A stretch of 64,000 nucleotides of DNA, taken from positions 79,660,748 through 79,724,747 of the forward strand of contig CM056742.1 of assembly GCA_029851415.1 (NCBI GenBank), read 5' to 3'. This DNA is from Eretmocerus hayati. Lineage: Eukaryota; Arthropoda; Insecta; Hymenoptera; Aphelinidae. Both the position numbers and the translations under genes were made by a program. Under the pieces are notes generated by a model. That model had not been told where the DNA came from and searched no databases. It saw only the letters and a list, made by a program, of their open reading frames with translations. Below, one piece after another: positions 47,604-58,670 of this stretch; position 1 is the first letter of the stretch, and each line of letters begins with the position of its first letter.

Positions 47604-48149
47604 TTTTGGTATGAAAGTGAGATGTTTGGCTATACAGAGTAATGCCTTTCAAATACCAGTTCATGTACTGGTTTTCACACATACTCAATTGAATGCATCA
47701 TATTTTTTAGCATGTGTACCTTCGAGCTTCGTTTAAATACGAAGTTGCATCGAAGGATTTGTCGAATTCGCAAGCGCACAAATTGGAGTGCGATTCATAT
47801 ATAAGGACACTTCGATGCGACTAACGTCAACGTCGGGCAGAGCCCGATAGTGTGCGTGTACTCTGCCCCTGAAGAGTCATCCAAACGCCGCACTATCAGG
47901 AGACGAAACGCTATCCGCGTTTAAAATCATTTTTCCAAACTTTGCCAAATTTCTATCTTTGTTACTCCACCATCTCAAATCTTTCCATCGAAATCCTTCG
48001 ATGCGACTTCGTATTTAAACGAAGCTCGAAGGTACACATGCTCAAGAATATAATACATTCAGTGGAGTATGTGTGAAAACCAGTACATGAACTGGTGTTT
48101 GAAAGGCATTGCTCTGTATAGCCAAACATCTCCCTTTCATACCAAAATC
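47604..48149. repeat. Inverted repeat unit carrying a ribozyme-like centre
   Basis: Arms of about 157 bp (47604-47760 and 47991-48149) with blocks such as gtaccttcgagcttcgttta paired with its reverse. The 230-bp centre holds the hammerhead-like sequence 47829-47912. Confidence 0.8.
47829..47912 (+). ncRNA. Candidate hammerhead ribozyme (type III layout)
   Basis: All conserved core positions are present: GTC cleavage triplet (47832-47834), 8-bp stem I GGGCAGAG (47835-47842) with CTCTGCCC (47861-47868), CTGAAGA (47869-47875), stem II GTCaTCC with GGAGAC (47876-47882, 47899-47904; one bulged A), GAA (47905-47907), then A-C-G pairing with C-G-T of the triplet strand. Helix III has only three contiguous pairs. 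Loops I (47843-47860) and II (47883-47898) contain complementary GATAGTG and CACTATC, as expected for the loop-loop contact of active hammerheads. Predicted cut after C47834. Known hammerheads sit in Penelope-like elements, retrozymes and satellites; here it lies in a foldback element. Confidence 0.7.
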
Positions 48150-48181
48150 AATATATAAGCTTCGTCTCATTCACACGCGTT

Positions 48182-48246
48182 GTCTCCGTGGTCTGGTGGA
48201 TACGGTTCTAGCGTAGTGGCTGGAGGGCTCGGGTTCGTATCTAGCC
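48182..48246 (+). other. tRNA-like sequence, left copy
   Basis: gtctccgtggtctggtggat ... gggttcgtat resembles a tRNA head with A-box and B-box (GGTTCGTATCT). No proper anticodon stem, so it is a relic or a Pol III promoter, not a working tRNA. A run of T follows about 14 bases on. Confidence 0.55.
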
Positions 48247-48838
48247 AACTCCAATCTTTTTTTTCTTCGTTCTTCTTCCGATGTTATTCCAACGCGAGAA
48301 AACCATCATCCTCTGATGAGGAATCTTTTTCTGTCTCAGTGCCGTTCATTTGAGAGCGCATTTAATTTAGCGTTTTAACTGCGAACTTCCACAAAATAAA
48401 ATGATTTTGAAGTTCCTCGCCATCAGGCTCGAACTCACAATTTTTTTTTATCGTGCTATGAACGAATATCTCATTCTTGTTCACGAATGTTTTGAAAGTA
48501 CGACCAAGAATAAAGAGCAGTGTTAGCTGTAAAAAATGTATAACTTGTCAAAATTGAAGATTGTATTGATACTTTTATGGTTTCTGAATTGTACAGGGTG
48601 TGATTGAGGAAGTAATGAATAAATATTGTGAGACTATCAACATGAATGAGTGCTGCACATGCATCAAATTATACTGTCTCTTCATTGGACGTTTTGTGTA
48701 TACCCTTTCGGTGTCATTATAACACGGAATGAATGAACGGCTCGAAGACAAGAAAAGTTTCCTATTCAGAGAATGATGATGGTTTTCTCGCGTTAAAATA
48801 ACATCGGGAGAAGATTGAAGAAAAAAAAAGTTGGAGTA

Positions 48839-48902
48839 GGCGGGATACGAACCCGAGCCCTCCATCCACTACACCAGAACCGTATCCACTATACCACGGG
48901 GA
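48839..48902 (-). other. tRNA-like sequence, right copy
   Basis: On the minus strand: TGGTATAGTGG fits the A-box and GGTTCGTATCC the B-box closely; D-arm GTAT/ATAC and T-arm CGGG/CCCG pair. The anticodon arm does not fold. A T tract follows, a possible Pol III terminator. It points into the unit, facing the left copy. Confidence 0.6.
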
Positions 48903-48927
48903 CGATGCGTATGAATGAGACAAGGCT

Positions 48928-50090
48928 TATATATGTCGCAGGCAAAGTGATCACTTCGCCAATGTATACAGTCGCTAGCGGATGTATACATTACCTAGGC
49001 GCTGTATACAGCCGCAGTCAAAGTGTTCAAGAATCGCTGCTGTAGCGCCGGCGAACAGTTCGCCTAGGTAATGTATACTTTGACTAGCGACTGTATACAC
49101 TGCCATAGACCGACTAGGCAAAGTATTCGACGATGGCGCGGGCAACGGCTTCGCCTATATAACAGGTCAATGATGGACATTTGATTCTCTATATTGGCGT
49201 ACGTGAATGCACCAATGAATAAGTTCCAAGGCTTCTTTGAAAATTCATGCCTGAATGTTCCCAAACTATTAATGTAAAAGTTGCATACGATTGATATTGA
49301 GACTATGGTAAATGATAGAGAAGAGAAATATGAAATTGAATTCAATCAAGACACTAATCACAAAGTCTTTTGATAATAATTGAATAGCACTTTCATTGAA
49401 AAAAAATACTTATGACTTCTAATTTGTTTGGTACTCAAAAGATTAGATTGTCACTCATTTCGAACGCATCGTAGGCCTTCAAAATTGCTAACATCGCGTC
49501 CAGCAGGTCAGAATATGTAGAAAATCATGTCTCCGATGCGCCCTTGGCCCACTACAACGATGAGTCACCATATTCTCGCATCTACAGAATTGGCAAAAAA
49601 CGTGACAATAGCTATTTGGAGGTGAATTAGTTTTTCGCGATTGAAAAAATTTTCCCGTGTATAGGATCAAAGTAGAGGTCGGATCCGGCTTCTACGTCGA
49701 AAAATACACAAAAAAATTATCGTCCGATAAACGCACTACTTCTGACCCAAAATTTCTTGGCCAGCCAAATTTCTTTTCAAGTAAGCATTGGCACTTATGT
49801 ATTGGTGCAATCACGTATGCTGATATAGAGAATAAAATGTCCATCATTTACCTGTTATATAGGCGAAGCCGTTGCCCGTGCCATCGGTGAATACTTTGCC
49901 GAGTCGGTCTATGGCAGTGTATACAGTCGCTAGTCAAAGTATACATTACCTAGGCAAACTATTCGCCGACGCTGCAGCAGCGATTCTTGAACACTTTGAC
50001 TGCGGCTGTATACAGTGCCTAGGTAATGTATACATCCGCTAGCGACTGTATACATTGACGGATTGATCACTTTGCCTGCGACATATATAA
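48928..50090. repeat. Inverted repeat unit rich in GTATAC palindromes
   Basis: Arms about 48928-49240 and 49770-50090, centre about 530 bp. Each arm has several aatgtataca or ctgtatacag motifs and ctagg/gctagc sites at 20-30 bp spacing, so it forms many local palindromes. No coding frame recognised. Confidence 0.8.
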
Positions 50091-51134
50091 ATCGCGGCCT
50101 CGATGCGGGGCTTTGTTTACATAGGGAAAAATCGTCAGTCTCGGAAACGCCCAGTCTAGAGAGGGAATGACGGTCGATATCGATCATTTTGGATCATGAT
50201 CTATCATCCCTGAAAATTTCAGATTTTAATAAATACAGCACACCAACTTGTCAACATTGAATATTGAAAAAAGGGCTGACGCAAAACGCCCAGTCTGCAG
50301 AGGGGCTAAAGGATTGATTTCGATCATTTTGTAGTACCTTTCCAGCCTTCATGGAATGTGGCATAAAAGAAGTTCACCAGCTCCCGGTCTAATTATTGAA
50401 TGGCATTGATGTACGAGTTCGCTCGACTAGATCCCGGGACGCTGCCTTCCCACTCCTGGATCTATCAGGTCTTGTGCGCATACATATTGCAGAAGCAAAT
50501 ATTTCAGTACGACGAGTCCGTGTCAACCCGGGTGTCCTGATCGCTCATGCAAAAGCGTTGACACACAATACTGTGAAGTATCCACTTACCCGGGTGAAAG
50601 TCAAAGCTGTGACAATGCATAGTGGCATACACGGTGAAACATTGGACAATGTCATCCTTGGCCAGTTTCCGAAAAGAATTATCCCTGGATTCGTACAAAA
50701 TCAAGCTTCCAATGACGATAGGGAGATGAATCCATTCAATCTTGAGAATTTCAACATCAACTACTTATGCTTATATGTTGATGGTTCAAATACCTTCTAA
50801 GTAACTACAACCTGATTATAGAGTGAATAAATTATATGTAGATGCCTACCATACTCTATTCTTAGAGACTAGTATACAATTCTCTAATGAGGGTAATAAT
50901 ATCTGCCGAGAAGACTATTCTAAAGAATACTGTCTTTTCGCATTTGATTTAACGCCTGATTTATCGGCTAATGACAGTGGTCATCGGGATCTCATCAAGC
51001 ACGGCAGTGTTAGGATAGATGTGAGATTCGATGAACCTCTGACGAGTACAATCAATTGTATAATATGCGCAGAGTACAATAATATTCTTAAGGTTGGTGG
51101 AGCTCGCCAGATCATGGTTGATTTCAGAAATTAA

Positions 51135-53353
51135 TACCAGATGGTGATCATTTTCAACATAAGGATGATTGACCAAGTGGCAAATTTCAGCAGTCATTCG
51201 TCAACTTTGGAAGTGAAAGGATTGTTCATGCGCGAAATGGATTTGATCAAGACCAACATAACCAAAACTTGGGGGAATCAGGAGACAGCAATATTATGAA
51301 TGTATTTCAGAGTGTTATGAGTAGTAGCGACATACGAATAATATAATATACCATGAAATATCTCTCACACGGTCCGCTGTAATGATAAGCATCTTGGATA
51401 CTAGATTACACGCCACAAACATAACACTGCGATGAAAAGTTAAATAAATATGAATGTATTTTCAAAGTTCCATCCATTCTACCGACCCAACCATCCGATA
51501 ATAGTGATCGATAATTTGAAAGAAATTGCTCCATCATTTTCCATGAGACATATGAGGGTTTCCACGGAACTTTTGACTTTCGTGTTACTGCAGGTATTCC
51601 AAGCTCTGAACTATTGGGAGTGCGCAGGAATGGCATTGTATAGTGTTTGGCATCTTTCAATATGGACTATAGTCTTTTTTGTTGGAACGCATCCTGGTTT
51701 GTCAATAGCAGACCGCAAAAGATGATTTTTGGGTAGTTTACAAAAGTACCAACGCGATTTTTGAAATTGAAAAGGCTGTAACTAAAATACCTATCTTTGA
51801 AATACTTTGCTGGAATGATATATCCATCTACTAATCTTATATTTTGAGGAAATGTTTGATTCATAGGTGTGCGCTGATTTGGCTATGATATGAGCTCTCA
51901 CTAATCGATGTGACCAAGTTTTGTCAAAGAATTTCCTCTGGCTATTGTTTACGTAAATAATGAAATACCTTGTGCAAAGCGGGGAATTCAGCAATGACTT
52001 TCCGAAGTTAGAAAGAAGACGAATCGAATCCCGTTTGGTTCGTTAGTGCGCCTTGATCCGGACAAATTTTATAAAGCTTCAAAGCTCATAAAGTTATCGC
52101 GCCACTGGCTTTGAAAATGGTGATTTTTTGATGGCATACTCAGGAGACGCGAAGCACAGGATTGGATTGTTGTGCTCTTTTTTCTTCATCACAAAATGAA
52201 TATAACCGCACTCTTTTGAGTTGCAATTGTCGATCGGTATTTCTGTGAGAAGCTGAGGAAAAATATTCGAATCCGGATGGTAGGCTCAATAAGCCTCTAA
52301 ATATGATGGTATCGCGATTTTCTTGATTTTTACATGGTATACGGCTGGAATATGAACAAAATAACACCACAGTGTATTTTAGAAATTGAAATGAGACTCA
52401 TAGCTCGTCACTTGATTTTGGAAATTTACATCGAATTTCGAAAAAATCAATGATAAAATTTATCTTCAAGTCAAGTCAGGCAAAATATAATCCCTATCAA
52501 TCGTCTAGACAATGTTTTGAATCGAATCTATTCGATTGAAGTTGATTCACGAATGTTCCATGTGTGAAATTCCGTACTTGTCGTTCTGAACCAAATACCT
52601 CGGCTTGGAAGAGAGTGGCACCACTTTTTTCACATGTTTTCAAGGTTTGAGAATCACATGAAACGCATTTCAAACGTGTGCGATTAGAATTTTTTATCTT
52701 TATTTTGGAGGGTCAATATTTAAAAGTTGCATGGAAACCCTCATACATGGCTCAAATATCCTCTCAAATGATCTTTCACGACCTCTTGCCTCTCGCGATT
52801 CCAAAATCAGAGTAAATATTTGAATTAAGAATCAGAGACAATATTCAAGTTGAAATCTTACAATTATTCATTATAACCAAATATCGATGAAAGCGTTCAA
52901 AGATTGAGATTCTGATGATTTGGATAGAAAATATGCAGCAGACCGCATTAGTAGGGATCAGACAGTTTAACGATGCATGTTTTTCGGAGACGAGCTGGAC
53001 GTAAAAATCATGCAGTTATGAGGTGAGAGTCTTTTATTGTGCATATGAGCATCATTCAATAGCGCTACGTACCCCCTCCCTCCTTCTCGTATGGTACCTC
53101 AAGAGTTGAAAGGGAAAGGGATACCACTTCGACCACGCGTTGCAGTGCTCAAGGCATTGTTAAAGCAGAGATGAGTAGAGAGATCTCCAGCTTAATGCTG
53201 TGGAGTCGAGACGGGCGAGTTTATGGAAATACGGTGTCGCCACGGCTCGGGTAGCGGCGGGCGGGCGAAGCTTGTCCTAAACTCGATGTGCATGTGTGAT
53301 GTCTGTGAGTTACTGACAGCGCGATCGGCTCACAAACTCACACTCTCACACGT
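51135..53353. other. No recognisable gene; one orphan TIR
   Basis: Beyond the capsid stop I could not read a further Polinton gene (no ATPase, protease or polymerase motif). 51549-51590 resembles the left terminus of element B (catatgagggtttccacgga...), followed by a few similar bases, so it is probably a solo end or an old copy. Confidence 0.5.
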
Positions 53354-53833
53354 TAGTGACCCTCTAGTAGTGATGAGAAGATCCCGCTCCCCACTCCGCC
53401 ATGACTCCGCCCACCGAAAAAAGAATCTATGCGCGCACCGTTCAAAATGCTGTGGAATTACGAATCGAAATATTGCCATCACAAGAAAGTTATAATGTTT
53501 TTCGAACTGAAAATTAATGAACAGCAGAGTTACTCGACTTCATTTGATCACGGAAGAGATGTAAATATCGTACACGGCAAAAAGAGCTCGAAAGAGAGAC
53601 TTGATTCATTAGGTTATCTCGGGTGATGGTGTCAATTGCAATACTCACTCCTAATTCCACCGAACACTCTAACGGATTCGGACAATTCGGATTCTTCAAC
53701 GATATTAGTATCTCATTTTGGTGTGACAAGCAGACTGACAAGTAGTATAACAACAATACCTAGTCCTAAAACCCAAGCTCCCTCGGGGAAGCCGATGAAC
53801 ATTTGCGACCTTTGAACAGTACAATATGGAGAT

Positions 53834-53892
53834 GTCCGGTAGTGTAGTGGTACATCTTTTGCCTCGTGATCCAAAGGTCGTGGGTTCTATAT
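53834..53892 (+). other. tRNA-Val-like sequence, left copy
   Basis: TAGTGTAGTGG fits the A-box, and ttttgcctcgtgatccaaag resembles the anticodon arm of a tRNA-Val. The B-box region (gggttctatat) is damaged. Not a working tRNA. Confidence 0.5.
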
Positions 53893-54281
53893 ATTATACT
53901 TCACAACACCTTTTTAATTACTCGATTAATATTGTCTGATTTTTCAAGCTTTCATTCCAATTTTATTTCAGCGGTTCTTGTAACTATTTTATAAATGTTT
54001 ATGAAACAATGTTGTATTTTCGGTAGGTCTGAATGATGACATTCATTTCGATTTGAAATCTTCGAGAAATCTTCAACTCCAATTAAATAAATTTTTTGTA
54101 GATTCACAAGCAGATGAGCTATAGGAATTTGAGGCACGAATATTGCTTAACAATATTTATGAAATTATTCCACGAATACCTGAGGTGAATTCAAAATAAA
54201 AGCTCAAAAGATCTGAAAATATTAATCAAGTAATTAAAAAGGTGTTGTGAAGTATACAAAAAAGTTTTCGGAAAAAAAACC

Positions 54282-54350
54282 GTACGAAGGCTGGTTTGAA
54301 CCCACGACCTTGTGATTACGAGGCAAAAGGTATACCATTCGACCAATAAG
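54282..54350 (-). other. tRNA-like sequence, right copy
   Basis: On the minus strand: TGGTCGAATGG (A-box), cttttgcctcgtaatcacaa (anticodon arm region) and GGTTCAAACCA (B-box). It mirrors the left copy and keeps the better B-box. No complete cloverleaf. Confidence 0.5.
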
Positions 54351-54913
54351 CATCTCTAAATATATTAGTTCAAAGGTCGTACATGTTCATCGGCTCCCCC
54401 GAGGGGGCTTGGGTTTTAGACATTATTGTTGTGCTGAAGAGTCCGGACTGTCCCAATCCATAAGTGTTCGGTGGAGGATAAGGGTATTGATTCTTGACAT
54501 CATAACCCGACATAACCTATGAACCAAGCTCGGAACCAATTGTCAAACTCTTCGCCGAATACGATATCAACATATCCTTCGTGGTTACATGAAGGCGAGT
54601 AAATCTGAAGATGATAAGTTATATCAACAAGAAACATTCAGACTTGCTCACGGCCGTGACATTTTGATTCCGGACTTTGATTCAGTTTGAACTTAGGCGG
54701 CTCGATCCTTCTCCCACTCTTCAACTTTAGATCCTTTTTCCGACCAATGAGAAGCGCCGCTGGAGGATCTGCTCATCACTACTAGAGGGTCACTAGGCAT
54801 TGTATGAGAGCGAACATAATATCCCCACCACCTCAAGCAGCTGGCAAGGTGAGTAGGGGAGGGGTCGAGGTGGGGTTTGCTCAAGTTCCCCAAAGCGCTA
54901 CTGATACTACTCA

Positions 54914-55076
54914 TGCGCAAAAAGAGAGCGGGAACCGCTCTAAAAATTACACAACAAACAGCAAAAATTTTCGTGTTCGTAGATTTGATAGGTACGACAG
55001 GGGCCGGAATACAGCGCAAAGTATTGAGAACAAGAATAATGGTAAATCACTTCTCTGTCGAGTTTGAGATCGCAAG
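54914..55076 (+). repeat. Dispersed repeat, copy 1 (short basic frame)
   Basis: Similar to 62646-62828 over about 110 bp (roughly 70 percent, no gaps), starting catgcgcaaaaagagagcgg. Both copies read a short Lys/Arg/Thr-rich frame (here MRKKRAGTALKITQQTAKIF). Probably part of a transposon; family unknown. Confidence 0.55.
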
Positions 55077-55099
55077 TGCGAGCCAGAAATGTTGATGCT

Positions 55100-57769
55100 G
55101 GAGGCAAAATTACAGTCAGACTATCAAAGGAAGTCTTGTCTTGGCACTTGTCACGAGAACAGTGCGGGGTCAAGGTAAGATACCGACCGATGATGAGTGA
55201 TTGGATTTTGAGGAATCTGAAAAGATGATTCTTCCCCTAAACGATCTATGGGAATGACTCGATAGATCGTAATGAGTGTCACGCCAGTGAACGGACTTGA
55301 TCCATTTTTGCATCGAAATGTTGGAAACTTATTTTTCAGAAGGAAAATGGTAATCGTGCTCATAGGCGGTTCATGGCCTGATCCGGCTAATCAGGTCATT
55401 GGATGATGTTTCTCGCGTAGTCTCAGATGTATCCAGCTGTTAACTCGTCACAACCAAAAATCGACTGAGGCCACTCTGATTTCCAAGGCAATGCAGTCAC
55501 CATGCAAAGACACGCTGCAAGTTATTCGCAGTCTTGTCCGGCTCTCTCACAATTTAGACTGAGCAACGAGTATACGAGTACTCATCATCTTACATGAATT
55601 CGTCTCATCGTCGTTTAGTCAAAATTGCCAGAGTATCGGAGAAAGTGGGAATAACTTTAGTGTAGGCACTTCCTTCACTACAATATAGGCACATTGTCAT
55701 TCCCACTTCTATCCGACTTTCTTGCGATTCGGGCTAACCGATGAGATGACGAATTCAAATTAGATGTTAATAAGGACTCGCCCTTCGGTCATTCAGCCCA
55801 TATCGCGAGAGTATCGGACGAAATTGAGAATACATTACAGCGTGCACGGTGACCGCATTGCCTCAAGAGCAAGTATCGCAGTAGGAGTACTGAATGTTGG
55901 AAGGGCCACGACTACCTGCAAGCTCACCCATCGTAACAAATTGCGTTAAGGTATGTCTCTGGATTTTTTGAAGTTTGAAGTCTCTGGATTTTTTGAAGTT
56001 CTATCCATAACACACCTTCTGCTGAAATTTCAACGAGCCTGTTCATTTTGTTTTCGAGTATTTAATATTGAAAGTTCGAGCTCTTAACACGCGAAGGATG
56101 GGAACGGGGCAGCAGGAGATAACTTTTTTGGACCGTTCTTATGAATGCTCTGACAATTCTTCAGAGAAGTCGTTGAAATAGTATATTACTGTACTAAACA
56201 GGGAAGTTGGATTTCCGTGACTGTGTGATGATAATGCCGAGGCATTGATATCATATTGTCATGGGCGTCCCACTTCTCTGCCGAGTGCTGTATACTATTT
56301 TTTCTCCTCTCGGCCCGAAAGTACGTCGAAATTTTATTAATCAGTATAAAAATACGCGTTTAACCACACTTCTGCATTTTTTTACATTTTTGACTGGGCA
56401 GTGCAGCCGGTGGGGTGTTCAAGCAGAAGACCTCGCAGCTTTTACTTACTGCCTTTGCTGCATAATACTTGTGACGTGATGCACTCGTCCGCCCAACTTT
56501 TGCCGGTCGGAGCGGACGTAATAAAAAAAAAAATAAAGATAATGAAGTGAACTGTGTAGTGAGCTAAATGCTGTTATCGCGTGATTCAATTTGATTTGGG
56601 TCTTGATACGAAGTTGTGCCCGGTCATGGCCCTAAGCTCTTGTCATTGACAACGAGTTTTTTGTGAAACTCATCGATTTATCTGATGGGGCATTGGAAAT
56701 CCTGCTCTACCATCAGCTGCTGAGTTTTCTATTTGAGCAGCGATACTCGTAAAAATATGCCGCCTGTCAAGTATAAGCATACATCATGAATAAACACATT
56801 GATGAACATAACCTCGATAGGTTATGTTTCGCATGCATGTCTCGTGCGCTCTCTGCACCGCAAAGCTGCGCAGGCAGTGAAAGATGCATTAAAAATCGAC
56901 AGCCAATCAGAGCGCTAGTTGACTTGTGCCGGCAGCAAAAGTCGAGCTTTCGTGACCAAAATGAGGCGCGGAAGGACGTACTTTCGTGCCGGGAGGAGGA
57001 AAAATCAAGATGTCATTCATTCAAAAGTTATCTTCATCCTTGCCAAAAATAGGGACTCATCCCAATTTATTTTGTTTACACGAGGGCTCGTGACGAATGT
57101 TTGTGATGTTTGTCCGCGCGCAATACTAATTTTCTGCCTCGCGGAGAGCGTGTGTATGTGAGCGTGTACGTGCACGAGCTGCTTTGTTGTGTATACGCGA
57201 TTGTACATAAAAGACGGCGCGGTCGCGTTGCTATCTAAACAACATGGCTCGCTCAAACTTTTCATCTTGATTGTCCCAGGAGACAAACGTTAAGCGAACT
57301 TTTTTTGGGACGTTTTCCGACCCGTTGCTTAAGAATGGGAGTGTCTGTGATGGTCGATCATGGATTAATTTGAGTTAAAGATCAAAGTATCACTTTGATT
57401 TGAATAGATCCAGAGCTCTCCATTTACGGTGTATCCCTCGAGGCTGGAGTATTTACCTGTTGTAGCATAGCTTGGGCTTGTTGGTACGGAAGAGAGTATA
57501 AAAACCGGACGCACGAGAGATTGACTATGAGCTCTGCGCTGAGTCTGAAGAAGCTTAGGTTTTTCCCATCTCTTTACTTAACGACGCTTTTTAACGCGAA
57601 AATGCTATTCAACATCCAAAATGTCAAGCTTTTATGAGGCAGGAATTTGAGTGAATTTTTTGAAATGCCTTCGAAGGTGGCCTTGGCATAACATATAACA
57701 GATTGATTTTCGTACCTACGGACGAGCATAACGACTGATTTGCTACGTGGGCTATTCTTGTTGAGACCG
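55100..57769. other. No recognisable gene
   Basis: Short frames only. A 21-bp direct repeat (gtctctggattttttgaagt plus one base) occurs twice at 55954-56000. Confidence 0.5.
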
Positions 57770-58224
57770 TCCAATGAAGTGAGGTCAAAAAATTAGATTT
57801 CCTCCGCGATGAGGTATATGATTCTAGAGTTAAAATGGGGTGAAAGTATTTTTTTTGTTCAGCCCAGATCGACTTCGCATCGGAGCTTCGCGAATTTCTA
57901 GTTTGGAGCCGAAAATTGAGATTGACAATCTGAAACTGGTAAAAGCTCCACAACTTTGGTCCTAATGGGTCTCTTGAGATGGGGCTTGATGGGGAATATC
58001 AAACACCACGTATTCTATCAGAATAGAATCGTATGGTGACCAAAATCCCGCATAGAGTTCCGAAAAGTGACAATTTGATGAAAAATGAAAAAATACAATC
58101 AATCAAAAACATAAATTCGTATCCTTCTGAATTCTCTTTAGAGTACTCCAAACGATGCCAAACACTGCTTCGGTAGGCGCTAAAAATTCGTGTAAGGCGC
58201 TAAAAGAATTTCCTGGGGGAAAAA

Positions 58225-58505
58225 AGGTCAAAAATCAAATCATTGTTGAAATACGGTAACAACTATTGTGAAAAGGCCTATTTTCTCTGCTAAGAGTATT
58301 GTCATCCCATGGAAGTGTCCCAAAATGATTGATTTCGGGATCTATCGCTGAATTCCCTGTCTGAGTGATTACAGCTTAATTTAGAGGTATTTCCAGGAAA
58401 ATGATCATCTTGGGACTCTCCTATAGGATTATGATAATCTCGGCGAAGGAAATATACCTTTCCACAATAGTTGTTACCGAATCTCAACGATAATTTGGTT
58501 TTTGA
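58225..58505. repeat. Nested hairpin element 1
   Basis: Ends aaaaatcaaatcattgttga and its near-reverse; pairs through ggtaacaactattgtgaaaagg and further in to the atgatca...ttgggac block. Confidence 0.75.
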
Positions 58506-58520
58506 GATTTTTTCCCCAGA

Positions 58521-58670
58521 ATAGTATATTACGCAACAAGTGCGAGAAGGTCAATTTCCGCACAAGTTGCCAAACGAAAGCGAGAAGTTTCGAAGTGTGC
58601 GTGAATGTTACTTCTCGCGCGAGTTGGCAACGTGTGCGGAAACTTCTCGCACGTGTTGCGTATACTATTT
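58521..58670. repeat. Nested hairpin element 2
   Basis: atagtatattacgcaacaag...agttgcc is mirrored by ggcaac...cacgtgttgcgtatact. Arms of about 55 bp with tgcgagaag boxes. Confidence 0.8.

Larger units (their letters stand above)
48150..48927. repeat. Inverted repeat unit with two tRNA-like heads
   Basis: Arms about 48150-48320 and 48770-48927. Each begins with tatataagc/cttatatatg, then a tRNA-like block, then a T-rich stretch (cttttttttt) and the aacgcgagaaaaccatcatc block. Centre of about 450 bp without a gene. Confidence 0.8.
47089..50391. mobile_element. 3.3-kb foldback element inside the capsid gene
   Basis: Bounded by ATT (47086-47088 and 50392-50394), an apparent 3-bp target duplication; removing one copy restores the capsid frame. 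Termini TAGACTGGGAGCTGGTGAAC and TAGACCGGGAGCTGGTGAAC (reverse) are near-identical. Outer arms: about 47089-47556, with two or three diverged repeats of about 140 bp, and 50092-50391. Between them lie three more inverted-repeat units (47604-48149, 48150-48927, 48928-50090). There is no transposase. The 3-bp duplication excludes Tc1/mariner (TA) and does not fit the TWA of PIF/Harbinger, so the class is open. Confidence 0.8.
39708..51134 (+). mobile_element. Polinton/Maverick (adintovirus-like) relic, fragmented
   Basis: Four adjoining + strand genes of this virus-like element class can be read: integrase with chromodomain (39708-44515), penton-like minor capsid protein (44519-45118), small basic protein (46160-46494), major capsid protein (46505-51134). 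Integrase and penton are separated by three bases. Frameshifts, stops and at least four later insertions disable every gene. DNA polymerase B, packaging ATPase, protease and the terminal repeats were not found, so this is an internal segment of a larger element. It is an old endogenous copy; nothing here is intact. Confidence 0.85.
46505..51134 (+). pseudogene. Polinton major capsid protein (F54H12.2-like), disrupted
   Basis: Double jelly-roll major capsid protein. The start is the ATG at 46505 (MVFLHTQPSECFKLELNLFK); 11 bases separate it from the previous stop. 46505-46767, 46768-46925 (other frame; DECGPMNNFMHSLLNHVDVF) and 46928-47088 (SSFWYDDTAGKMNDTADANQ) cover the N-terminal half; two frameshifts nearly compensate. 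Then the 3303-bp element 47089-50391 intervenes. The frame resumes at 50395 (NGIDVRVRSTRSRD ... NPFNLENFNINYLCLYVDG). A frameshift and stops fall near 50795-50825, and the C-terminal part runs to the stop at 51134 (DLTPDLSANDSGHRDLIKHG). Without the insertion the gene spans about 1.33 kb, close to 440 codons. Confidence 0.85.
53354..54795. mobile_element. 1.44-kb palindromic element with tRNA-like heads
   Basis: Outer ends tagtgaccctctagtagtga (53354) and its reverse at 54795 are near-perfect. Pairing can be followed through blocks at 53540-53680 with 54440-54590, 53760-53925 with 54225-54420, with a few indels. The inner part holds inverted tRNA-like sequences and a tcaccacaacaccttttta-like block. 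Possibly two nested foldbacks: an outer hAT-like one and an inner one with ends CTAAAACCCAAGC. No target duplication identified. Confidence 0.7.

Noticed and set aside
48182..48902. Functional tRNA genes
   Set aside because: Promoter boxes fit, but the anticodon arms do not fold into a cloverleaf.
53834..54350. Functional tRNA-Val genes
   Set aside because: The left copy has a damaged T-arm and neither has a paired acceptor stem.
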